A stretch of DNA of 64,000 nucleotides from Lytechinus pictus (taxonomy: Eukaryota > Echinodermata > Echinoidea > Temnopleuroida > Toxopneustidae). The notes below the pieces were generated by a model, which searched no databases, was not told where the DNA came from, and saw only the letters and a list, made by a program, of their open reading frames with translations. Of the stretch, positions 45,101-53,351 are shown piece after piece. Where the stretch lies: the NCBI RefSeq assembly GCF_037042905.1, contig NC_087252.1, positions 35,182,965 to 35,246,964 on the forward strand, read 5' to 3'. A program made the translations under genes and the position numbers. Position 1 is the first letter of the stretch. Each line of letters opens with the position of its first letter.

Positions 45101-48058
45101 ATAATAGTCAGTTCTTGTATAGCGCATAACACATGAATAACGACTCTCTATGCACTATGACATTATGAATAACGTCTCTATACATGTAAATTATGATCCA
45201 TTATAAGAAGAGGAAATCAAGTTTTATTTAAATTTTAATTCTTGAATTTGAATTAAAATAGTTCACTTGATGATAATTAATGGTATTTGTGAATGAAACT
45301 GATTGAAACCATGCTTTTCTATTTTCATAATAGACATTGCTGCATCAAGCGAAGGGAGAGAGTACTTGTCAACCAACCCTAACTGTGCTCAGCTGATCCG
45401 GACATTTACTGCACTGCTTGCCACACCATCATCTGAAAAACTCAACAAACTCAAAAAGTAAATATGACTAATCAGTTTCTTTTGGATCCCATATTGTATA
45501 TCTGTCTATATTGACCAGTTTGCTTCTGTCACTGTATATATTTCTATATTTACCAGTTTGCTTCTGATGTCATTGTATATCTTTCTATATTTACCAGTTT
45601 GCTTCTGATGTCATTGTATATCTTTCTATATTTACCAGTTTGCTTCTGAAGTCATTGTATATCATTCTATATTCACCAGTTTGCTTCGAAAGTCATTGTA
45701 TATCTTTCTATATTCACCAGTTAGCTTTTAATTTCATTGTATATCTTTCTCTATTTACCAGTTTGCTTCTGATGTCATTGTATATCTTTCTATATTTACC
45801 AGTTTGCTTCTGATGTCATTGTATATCTTTCTATATTTACCAGTTTACTTCTGATGTCATTGCATATCTTTCTATATTTACCAGTTTATTTCTGATGTCA
45901 TTGTATATCTTTCTATAATTACCAGTTTGCTTCTGATGTCACTGTCTATCTTTGTATATTTACCAGTTTGCTTCTAATGTCATTGTATAATCTGAGCATC
46001 AACCATAAAGGTCTTCAAGCTCTCAGTGACACCAAGGATATCATCTCTTTACTTGTTTCCATCTTACAAGGTTAGCAATTTTACGTTTACCATTTCACAA
46101 TGTTTACCATGAAACTTTTTACTGATCAAAAGCTATTCCAGAGCAACACATTTTGTTGTTTATCTGGGAGAGAAGCATTTGAGTGCAAAACATATTCATC
46201 TCTTCACGAGGACAATAACTTCATTGTAACAGTGTCAACAATCACTACATGTATTAAATACTGATTAGTTGACATTTTCTGTAACCCTAGATGGTGAGAG
46301 GCCATGATATGATTGATCAGTCAAACTAAATCAGTATGCAATGAACCATAAACCACCTTACAGAAAAGACATTACTATGTGTTTACATGTTTTCAATTTA
46401 TATCATTAGGAGAAAAGCAAGCTGATCTTAGACTTCACACGTTGCTACTAATTCAATCTCTTATCATGGAAAACACGCAACGATCCATACTCATTGATGT
46501 CAAACAAAAGGTGAGTTTCTGAACCCAGTGTTCCACTTGTCTCCTCATTGCTTTTTATTCATATTCTCTAGCTGTTATTTTTTTCCTGCATTATGCAAAA
46601 TGGATCTAATTTCTGCTTGTGTTGTAATACAGTAAAGGAAGAACTATATTATTGTTATTACTACATTGTTTACTCTTTGCTTTCCTTCTCTAGCCATTAT
46701 TTTTTTTCTTCATTAATCATTAATAAATGCAGTAATGAAATTAATGTCTTGCAGTGGTATGTACTGTACAAGAATATGTATTACTTATTCATGTATTATT
46801 ATTCTGGGGATGTCGTGGTCTAGTGGTTCAGACTCTTGTCTTTCAATTGAAAGTGTCGTGGCTTTGAATCCCATCCATGGCGTGTGACCTATAGCAAGAA
46901 ATTTATCAACCTTGAGCTGCACTTGACCCAGTTGAGGTGAATGTGTACCCAGAAGGATTAACTCCTGGGCCCCCGTCTTACAAAGAGTTACTCGTAAATC
47001 GTAGCTCTATGGAAATCCATCAGTGTCATAATTTTTTCTGCAGGAAAATTGCACAGTGTCCTTTGTAAACAAAGAGAAGCACAGTGAATTTTCAAGAAAA
47101 CAATGAATGCATGAATATACATAATAGTTTGACAATATTTTGAACAAACATGAATGATAGATGTTTGTGTTGCTGGCCATCCATAGTTGTGATTAATCGG
47201 ATCAATCACAACTCTTTGTAAGACGAGGCCCTGGAATGCACCGAGCATAGCTTTGGCTCTACAAGTGCCTATTATTATTCTGTTTCCACCTTTAATTTGT
47301 TTCTTAACAATTAATTTTCTTTCTGTGTGAATAGACAAGCATTTAAAACTAATTTCATTCTCTCTCATTAAAGGAGAATGAAACCCTTGAAACCAGCTGA
47401 ATCCATATCAAAGAGAAAAATCAAAGAAACATATTGTTGAAAGTTTGAGGAAGATTGAATGAATAATAAGAAAGTGATGAGCATTTGAATATTGAGATCA
47501 CTTATGCCATGTAGATCCTCTTATTGGCAATGCGACCAAGATCTGTGATGTCACACACGTACAACTCCCTCATTACTTTAGTACTTATTTCACTTATATT
47601 CTCACTTTTATAGAGTCTATCACAAGGTGAGGTATTCTCTTTATGAGAGGACAACATTATATCATTGATGTATCGTTTGTCATATGATTTGAATGAGCAA
47701 AAAGATATGTTTTGGGGTATATTTTCAGTGTCCAAAAGGGGAGAGTTGTTCATCTGTGACATCATAGGTCTTGGTCGCATTGCCGATGGGAGGATCTCCA
47801 GAGCATTAGTGATCTCGACATTCAAATGCTCATAACTCTTCTATTGCTAGTCATAATTTACTCAAACTTTTGTTGATCTTATTCTTTGATTTTTCTGCTT
47901 TCACAAAAGCTAACTTGCTCCAAGAGTTTCATTCTCCTTTAACACAGCTATCAATGGATCTCCTCCAGCAGCTATCCCATGATGCATCAGGAGAGGTCAC
48001 AGAGGTCATCGCTGACATCATCCAGATCATGAAGTCATTTGATAAACATGAACCCTGA
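36086..48058 (+). CDS. HSF2BP: HSF2BP-like (MEILB2) meiotic recombination factor
   Basis: Ten coding exons with fully consistent phases encode 362 residues (vertebrate HSF2BP is a little over 330). Residues 1-140 are a charged coiled-coil region (exons 1-5), for example LQTEIKTLKDNLNQ. Then EYCAGMGAICCTLLW (142-156) and, near 264-274, LYNLSINHKGL match the hallmark segments of HSF2BP; the C-terminal half is helical, armadillo-like. In vertebrates HSF2BP binds BRCA2 and, with BRME1, helps load RAD51/DMC1 on meiotic chromosomes; this role is inferred here by family. Exon 1 (36086-36112) encodes only nine residues and was chosen because its ATG context (GGAATGG), GTAAGT donor and phase 0 fit exon 2 and continue the coiled coil. 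A CR1-like LINE sits in intron 1 and several MITEs in other introns. AATAAA lies at 48918. Confidence 0.9.
36113..36500 (+). other. GC-rich start of intron 1
   Basis: 36241-36410 is unusually rich in CpG (CGCCGCGCCCACCGATGGCG, GACGGCGCGCGCA), like an unmethylated promoter-proximal stretch. No exon found. Confidence 0.5.
36500..38945 (+). mobile_element. CR1-like LINE, 5'-truncated, frameshifted and catalytically dead
   Basis: Frame 36545-37852 begins in the C-terminal part of the endonuclease (SDHVCLFAHL) and continues into reverse transcriptase: KSAGPDGIHPKVLKEL, SNYRPVSLTSIAGKLMEKI, QHGFSPGRSCSTQLL, LYLDFRKAFDSVPHERLL. It stops at TGA after WMREF. The reading resumes in another frame (37849-38823) with LTGRVQRV, so one base was lost near 37850. 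The second part has SSGIPQGSVLGPILFLVFIN and the catalytic motif written FANDTKLY where FADDTKLY is expected. The C-terminus has WNSLPENL. A GAT microsatellite (38912-38935) forms the 3' tail typical of CR1/L2 elements. Most of the endonuclease is missing at the 5' side. Confidence 0.92.
39464..39697. mobile_element. GTGTTAACAC-type MITE, copy 2 (inverted relative to copy 1)
   Basis: Collinear in reverse complement with 17958-18186: shared GTTATGTTCAATCTCTAGGG and GGTGTGGTCCTCTATTAACA blocks. Ends CAGCAAAAACTGAGGTGTTA and TTAACACCACATTTTTTACA. Confidence 0.88.
40309..40395 (+). CDS. HSF2BP: HSF2BP-like exon 2
   Basis: 87 nt, 29 codons, phase 0-0; acceptor TCTTGCAG, donor GTAAAT. Product begins QGLLKELQLNVTELTSEW; coiled coil. 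Confidence 0.85.
40835..40979 (+). CDS. HSF2BP: HSF2BP-like exon 3
   Basis: 145 nt, entry phase 0, exit phase 1; acceptor TTGCAG, donor GTGGGA. Product with LKDLQTEIKTLKDNLNQ; coiled coil. Confidence 0.88.
41572..41675 (+). CDS. HSF2BP: HSF2BP-like exon 4
   Basis: 104 nt, phase 1 to 0; acceptor CCTTTCACAG, donor GTAAAA. Product ALEYSHSQADETQKRCDH onward. A second AG (GTGAG at 41550) could add 21 nt in the same frame; the chosen one has the better pyrimidine tract. Confidence 0.75.
41684..41872 (+). repeat. Dispersed repeat, copy of 55945-56147
   Basis: GGTTCTATGACAATTGCT ... AATCGAATG ... CCCGGGTTTA ... GACATAAAACGCTATTG ... GAATTGTCGC matches 55945-56147 in the same orientation. Contains short AACCC words but no telomere array. 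Confidence 0.7.
42144..42284. mobile_element. MITE with GTGGCGTACCTAGG ends, copy 2
   Basis: Reverse-oriented, shorter relative of 14342-14579: CACTAGCGTACCTACGGG at the left, ATCCTAGGTACGCCACTGG at the right, with CCCCCCTGACGA units inside. Confidence 0.8.
42285..42913 (+). other. Intron 4 part, old degenerate repeats
   Basis: Words such as ATCACCCATATCTCT and TTTCAGAAGTT recur every 100-130 bp from about 41900 to 42900, suggesting a decayed tandem repeat. Not coding. Confidence 0.5.
42914..43063 (+). CDS. HSF2BP: HSF2BP-like exon 5
   Basis: 150 nt, 50 codons, phase 0-0; acceptor TTTTTCAG, donor GTAAGT. Carries the diagnostic EYCAGMGAICCTLLWRAS. Confidence 0.93.
43096..43333. mobile_element. 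GTGTT-type MITE, diverged relative
   Basis: Ends ACTGCAAAAACTACGGTGTT and AACACCAGAGTTTATGCAGT are inverted; inner pair CCAGCCCGGAA / TTCCGGGCTGG. Same design as 17958 and 39464 but different sequence. Confidence 0.8.
43334..44221 (+). other. Intron 5, no gene
   Basis: AT-rich intron with a T run near 43495-43508; nothing recognised. Confidence 0.5.
44222..44357 (+). CDS. HSF2BP: HSF2BP-like exon 6
   Basis: 136 nt, phase 0 to 1; acceptor TTTCAG, donor GTGAGT. Product with MENFMSVVCHTLESFM and EELQFVMALCGTVT. Confidence 0.92.
44358..45333 (+). other. Intron 6, no gene; solo SINE tail
   Basis: An AATAATAATAATAGTCAGTTC stretch near 45090 followed by TGTATAGCGCATAAC looks like the tail of a minus-oriented SINE. 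Otherwise featureless. Confidence 0.45.
45334..45457 (+). CDS. HSF2BP: HSF2BP-like exon 7
   Basis: 124 nt, phase 1 to 2; acceptor CATAATAG, donor GTAAAT. Product IAASSEGREYLSTNPNCAQL onward. Confidence 0.9.
45512..45966 (+). repeat. 41-bp minisatellite duplicating the exon-8 acceptor
   Basis: Eleven units of CCAGTTTGCTTCTGATGTCA plus ATTGTATATCTTTCTATATTTA precede the real exon start. The exon 8 junction itself (TTTACCAG before TTTGCTTCTAATGTC, 45959-45981) is the last unit, so each repeat carries a copy of the splice acceptor and of the first exon bases. Confidence 0.93.
45967..46070 (+). CDS. HSF2BP: HSF2BP-like exon 8
   Basis: 104 nt, phase 2 to 1; acceptor TTTACCAG, donor GTTAGC. Product LLLMSLYNLSINHKGLQALS onward, strongly HSF2BP-like. 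Confidence 0.93.
46410..46510 (+). CDS. HSF2BP: HSF2BP-like exon 9
   Basis: 101 nt, phase 1 to 0; acceptor ATCATTAG, donor GTGAGT. Product with LRLHTLLLIQSLIMENTQ, helical. Confidence 0.9.
46803..47277 (+). mobile_element. tRNA-derived SINE split by a MITE
   Basis: Head GTCGTGGTCTAGTGGTTCAG with B-box-like GGCTTTGAATCCC (46812-46872), body to 46966. The SINE tail (GCACCGAGCATAGCTTTGG, then ATTATT) resumes at 47234 after an inserted MITE. Confidence 0.8.
46967..47231. mobile_element. MITE with GGGCCCCCGTCTTACAAAGA ends
   Basis: Inverted ends GTCTTACAAAGAGTT and AACTCTTTGTAAGACGAGGC; inserted in the SINE above. Confidence 0.85.
47368..47942. mobile_element. TTAA-flanked MITE abutting the last HSF2BP exon
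   Basis: Ends TTAAAGGAGAATGAAAC and GTTTCATTCTCCTTTAA with TTAA on both sides. The interior has CTTTTGGACACTGAAAAT-type inverted halves. Its right TIR ends five bases before the exon 10 boundary and provides the pyrimidine tract. Confidence 0.88.
47948..48058 (+). CDS. HSF2BP: HSF2BP-like exon 10 (terminal)
   Basis: 111 nt including TGA; acceptor TTTAACACAG, phase 0. Product LSMDLLQQLSHDASGEVTEV onward, ending KSFDKHEP. Confidence 0.92.
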   Translation, partial: LSMDLLQQLSHDASGEVTEVIADIIQIMKSFDKHEP

Positions 48059-48163
48059 TTTGATAGCTGTTAATGTGAAGCAAGTTATATAGTACTGTCC
48101 CACACAATGCATTGAAAGGTCATGAATGTAATTATTGATATCATCTAAACCATCTGAAAGTAA

Positions 48164-48630
48164 ACTAAGTGCCTTTTCACACAGTACCAAAATCGTAATT
48201 TGAATGATTCCATTGATAAATAATTCTGACAATTTGTTTGCACATATGAAACCAAACTAGAATTAACGCTAATCAAAATCACGAATTCAAATTCTACTCC
48301 GGAGGTGAATTCCAGTTTAAGTTTCACTCAAAATTACGGTACGAATTTTACGTCTGAAAGGGTTGACCTCCAAGACATCTTTCGAGGGGCGGAGCTTACG
48401 TGACCTTTCAAGCACTTCCGTAGATAATACAATTGTCATGCACTCATCGTAGTTTCGTTTTTGCGATGCAGTGCTTTGATTGACAAGTCACCAAGAACAC
48501 AATACCGCCTTCACTCAGGAATTCTAAATCAAATCAGTTTTTGAGTGAACGTGTGAATGGTACGATTCTAAAGACGAAATGCAATCATCACAATGATGAT
48601 TCAAGATTCTTGTGTGAAAATACCCTAAGT
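48164..48630. mobile_element. Palindromic MITE in the 3' UTR
   Basis: Left ACTAAGTGCCTTTTCACACA, right TGTGTGAAAATACCCTAAGT (about 48611-48630) are inverted. Inner GTAATTTGAATGATTCC / GATGATTCAAGATT also pair. Lies between stop codon and poly(A) signal of the HSF2BP-like gene. Confidence 0.75.
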
Positions 48631-48917
48631 GGATACAACCACAAGAAAGACTTTGATTACAGCTATGTTTCACAGGGATTGTATAACTTGGAATGGAAGG
48701 GTAAATTTACAAATATATTTGACCAATCAAGATACTAAGACTAAGTTTCTGTGATTTTAAGAAAATGGTACGTTTCCATGGATTCCACCATTTTTCTCTT
48801 GACTTCGGAGTAATTTTCTATAAAGAATATACAGAACAGAGAATGGCAGAACCTTTTCTGATTTAAAAAAAAGAAAAAATAAATCAGTATTTTGAGCCCT
48901 ACTACAATAGAAATTGC

Positions 48918-48923
48918 AATAAA
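48918..48923 (+). terminator. HSF2BP: Candidate poly(A) signal of HSF2BP-like gene
   Basis: AATAAA about 860 bp after the stop, in an A/T-rich context. An earlier AATAAA near 48877 is an alternative. Confidence 0.45.
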
Positions 48924-48949
48924 ACATTGGTAATCTTCAACCCACATCA

Positions 48950-49672
48950 GTCTTTATTTGTATTCAGGTGTGTAATACATAACATGTACTTTATAGTTGT
49001 CTTGAATTTCACCAAGTATAAATGCGAAAATCGCAAATAAGCATTCACCAGATAGCAGGATTTTGACAAATAAACAAAAATAAGAGAACACACCCTCACT
49101 CAGACTCCCTTTAGAACAAAGTTTATGGTGTTTTTTAAACTCATTAATACATGCCTGGATTTTGTGGTAGTTATGAGAACCTGTGATGACATATCTGACC
49201 AGCAACATAGTCATAGATCCCAGTGGCAAAGAATTTCATTTACAACATCAAATTGAACTTTAAAGAAACACCCTTCCCTTTCCCAGTGAACAAAGAAGAA
49301 AAAAAAGCAAAATAAATAACTTATTGGTTTACCAATTAAATATTTTGCAGCACTGATAACGTAAATACAACATCGTCACTGGGGTTTTGAAAACTTGCAT
49401 CTCAAAATTTTAAAAATTTGAGGGCAGCTCCTTAAAAAAGCTTTTATATGCTGATTGATGCAACCTCATATTATCGGAAACACTCTCATAACACCTGGAA
49501 AGAACTTGTTTTATTAAAGCAAAAGAAAGTTTCTATGTATATTATAAATCCATATCGCTAAAATTGAGCTTTTTCCGAGCTGTCTGCAAAATTTTTTAAT
49601 TTTGAGACACAAGATTTCAAGAGCCCAGGGACATCATGTAGGTGTTGTACCAGTCTAATACTGTAACTCATG
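48950..49672. other. Intergenic, no gene
   Basis: No supported feature; small frames lack splice or homology support. Confidence 0.45.
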
Positions 49673-49674
49673 CA

Positions 49675-49806
49675 GGAATTCAGTCAGAGGCGGCGGAACG
49701 TCAGGCTCATACAATGAAAGTGGAGGGGCATCTATTGTTCGGCAGACAAAAGGTACCCCTCCACTTTCTTTGTCCATGCCTGATGTTCCTCCGCCTCTGA
49801 ATTCAG
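49675..49806. mobile_element. MITE with GAATTCAGTCAGAGGCGGCG ends
   Basis: Left GAATTCAGTCAGAGGCGG, right CCGCCTCTGAATTCAG, with paired AAGTGGAGGGGC / CCCCTCCACTTT inside. 132 bp. Confidence 0.85.
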
Positions 49807-51546
49807 TAACTCTAATCACATCCCATTTCTGTTATAACGGCTGGGAGATTTGTTAAAGACATTAGTCTAAAAATGTTTGAATACAATTCACTTTATTTAT
49901 AATAAACTTCTAAACCATATTCAACACATTTTTCTTATTGTTTTCCTTTTATGTGTTTGTGGAGGGTGATTTAATACTAATTGTATAAAAGGTATTCTAC
50001 ACATTACATAGGCATCAAGTTCTTCCATAGGCATCAAGTTCTACTTCATTCATATTGAAAAGTCAATTTTATATGAAAAAGTGTGAAAACTTTACTCCTT
50101 ATGGGGTGTTGCACAAAACTAGCAATTGATTGCAAGTCAATTTTGGGTCTTAAAATCAATCATATCTTTTTTAATAATTGCAGATTTGCAATCGATTTAC
50201 TAGTCTTCTTCTTGAATCTACAAAAATAAATTGATTCGCTTTCATTAAAACTGATCTATCACTTGTGAAATTTGCAGCTGATATATTTTATAGAGTACCG
50301 AAGCGATGACGTTGTTGCAATGGTGTAATGGTGGCAAATGAACCCGCCGAATGAAAGCGTGTGTTTCTCAAAGGAGAAAATGGCTGCTTTCGGAATTTGA
50401 TCGCTTGCAACCTATTTTTTCAGACAAACCAAAGTCATTTGCAAATACAAATGTGTGCAGACGACCGTCAGCTGCGACTCTGTTTAGAACCAACCTGCCA
50501 TGACACCTTGGCAACTGACTTCACACTTCGGTACTCCATTGAAACACCAGTTGGAGCTTGCCACCGAGTTGCTCTGTTTGCTTGCTAGCAACTGTTTACA
50601 AATTCTGCCCAACTTGCCATGGCTGCCCCCTCAAAATTTTTACTAATACCATTGATAGAAAGGATCTAATGAGCGAGCCCACTGTTTTTATGTTAATTGA
50701 CTTTACATAAAAAGTTGGTTCATTAATGAAGTAACCTCAGCAAACCGCTAGAATTTAGTGCAAGGTGAACAAAAAACAGACTCTTTCTCAATAGAAGGGC
50801 TACATGTATATTATGATAATGCATGAAATCTGTGAGACCAGTGTTTTCATGCAATGGAAAATGTCTTGGCTCTAATCTTATTGAAATTGTCATGATGCTA
50901 CATGCCCTACTGTGATCACTTACATCAATCAATAAAGCCATTGTGAAGAATTGTCATCCTTGTGGAGCATATAGCATCACAAATGTCAGCCAAACACTTA
51001 AAGGATTGTTTTACTTTGTGAGCTGCCGATTTAAAAAATTCTCAAACCAAGATGAAACATGTGTACAAGTGCATGTATTAGAACTAATAAACCCTGAAAA
51101 CAACCGTTATTGAGAATGAAAAGCTACAACTACAAGGCAAACCCCGATTTTGTAAATAGGCGTCTTATAGACGCCTAAATAGTACACATAAGTGTATGGG
51201 ATGAAATTAAGATGGTGTTTCCGGTCACTTTATATTTCAATTTTTGAAGCACTAAATAATTATTTTCGAACGCATTTTTTTCTGGGCTTCATTTTTGTAA
51301 CATATCACAGACACAGGTGACAAGTGTGACCTTCTAGCTCAGATTTTTAAAAAGTCAAACCAATGTTAACCAATCACTTTAACTACATCTAAAATTATTA
51401 TTTTTACAAACATTGTATTTCAACAATATGATGAATGTGTGTTAACCAAAATACTCCTACATAATGCGTGTCCAAATCTAGATGGAGATAATATAGATCA
51501 TGAAAGTTGTCAACAACAACAAAATTATTGTAAGCAATAAAGTATA
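49807..51546. other. Intergenic, no gene
   Basis: AT-rich. Short frames (50361-50588, 50723-50941) have no recognisable domain, start context or splice partner. Confidence 0.45.
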
Positions 51547-52150
51547 TTAAAGGACAAGTCCACCCCAACAAAAAATTAATTTGAATAAAAAGAGAAAAAT
51601 CCAACAAGCATAACACCGAAAATTTCATCAAAATCAGATGTAAAATAAGAAAGTTATGACATTTTAAAGTTTCGCTTAATTTCACAAAACAGTTATATGC
51701 ACATCCTGGTTGGTATGCAAATGAGGAGACTGGTGACATCATCCACTCACTATTTCTTTTGTATTTTATTATATGAAATATTCTAATTTTCTCCTCATTG
51801 TCAAGTGAAACAGTGATTAATTCCTCTTTGAACATGTGGAATTAGCATTGTTTAATACTATATGATTCAGTCAAGTTGGTCCCTATGGTCAAATCTGTAA
51901 AAAATGAAATATTGTATAATTTAAACAATAAAAAACAAAAGAAATAGTGAGTGATGGACATCATCGACTGACTCATTTGCATGTCACTGAGTTGTGCATA
52001 TCACTGTTTTGTGAAAAATAAGCGAAACTCTAAAATGCCGTAACTTTCTTATTTTATATCCGAATTTGATGAAATTGTCAGTGTTATGCTAGTTTGATTT
52101 TTCTCTATTTATTAAAATCAACATTTTGCTGGGGTGGACTTGACCTTTAA
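51547..52150. mobile_element. TTAA-flanked palindromic MITE, copy 2
   Basis: Same family as 16620-17230: TTAAAGGACAAGTCCACCCC and its complement at the right, TTAA at 51547-51550 and 52147-52150, shared TCACTATTTCTTTTGTATTT interior. Confidence 0.9.
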
Positions 52151-52221
52151 TGGTTGAATACAAATTGCCTTCTTCAAGGAGAAGTTATTTTGAGAAAAAG
52201 ACAGCTACATTATGCATCTAG

Positions 52222-52502
52222 ATGTGGAAGTGCTGTCGTGTGGAGGTTCTGATTCTCGACAATCCACACTTTGCCACTCTCCAACCAGGTGTTATATGGG
52301 TACCCAGTAGGATGCGAAAGCCTATGTAGCATGCCTAGCTGGTGAGTCATGGAACTCTTGTTGGAATGCTCCCCAGGGAGTGGAGAAAGTGCATACATTG
52401 TGTGCAGGCATGCCAGTATCCAATGACTGATGTAGTACCGTAACAAGCTTAGAGACATCGTTCCGATGTTAAGCGCTTTATAAAAGCAGAATATTATTAT
52501 AT
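52222..52502 (+). mobile_element. tRNA-derived SINE with deleted B box
   Basis: Head GTGGAAGTGCTGTCGTGTGG passes straight from TTCTGATTCTCG into AATCCACACTTTGCC, so the B-box part is deleted. Body with CCAGGTGTTATATGGGTACC and an ATTATT tail. Confidence 0.8.
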
Positions 52503-52559
52503 TGTTATGAACTGCTCAATACGTATGTCTATTGGAGGTGTGTACATGTAAGATGGACT

Positions 52560-52697
52560 GGGGTCCCGTAACACAAAGGTTAGCGATTAATCGTACGCTT
52601 GATTTTTACAATTGATTGTACATTGTAGTCAATGGAATCAGTTGTAGAAAAATGTTCTACGATCATTGCTTAGCTTTGTGTTATGGGCCCCATATCT
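52560..52697. mobile_element. MITE with GGGGTCCCGTAACACAAAG ends
   Basis: Inverted ends GGTCCCGTAACACAAAGGTTAG and CTTTGTGTTATGGGCCCC; about 138 bp. Confidence 0.8.
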
Positions 52698-52882
52698 ATA
52701 ATAATAAAAAAACATTTACTTGCAGTTTGAATGAAGTGCCAAGGCTGGCGGTGATTAGAGATGTATCATAATTCATAACATTTATCTGCTAAATTTGATG
52801 ACATTGTCAAGAGGTAATTCAGTTTCATCTTGCTATATATTTATGTACACATTTAATATCTCCAAATGTTTTTATACCCTAA

Positions 52883-53022
52883 GGCACTAGACCAATCAGA
52901 TAATGTGACGAATTTCATCAGTTGGAAAGTCCTCAGTTCCTATAGTTCATTCACTCATTTATATTGCTTTGTGACATCTATAAAGTCTCCATCAGGACTG
53001 ACCACTGAGCAGTCATCTATCG
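52883..53022 (-). pseudogene. Partial duplicate of MRPL40 exon 4 and 3' flank
   Basis: Direct repeat of 53087-53232: both read AATCANATNATGTGAC, then AAAGTCCTCAGTTCC, then TATATTGCTTTGTGACATC and CTCCATCAGGACTGACC. The copy includes the end of the coding part of exon 4 but is shifted by indels and lacks the rest. Confidence 0.75.
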
Positions 53023-53164
53023 GTCATTCACTTTCATCTTGCAACTATATAATGTATACCGGTACTATTAATATCTCCAATGTCCAAAGGCATTGACCTA
53101 ATCAAATGATGTGACAAATTCCATCGGTTGCAAAGTCCTCAGTTCCATTAATAAATTCATTCAC

Positions 53165-53351
53165 TCATTTATATTGCTTTGTGACATCAATATAATCTCC
53201 ATCAGGACTGACCGCTGAGTAGTCATTGATTGGTGGTGTGTAAGTTGGACCAGTGATGAGTACGGGGAACAGGTTTGGATCTCTTTGGATTGCAGCTTGG
53301 TACAGCTCTTCAGACTCTAACCTCAGCTCCTCTAGGGCCTTTGTCTGTGAT
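53165..53351 (-). CDS. MRPL40: MRPL40 exon 4 (terminal)
   Basis: 187 nt with TGA; acceptor AATCTGCAG. Encodes SQTKALEELRLESEELYQAA onward to YIDVTKQYK. Confidence 0.95.
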
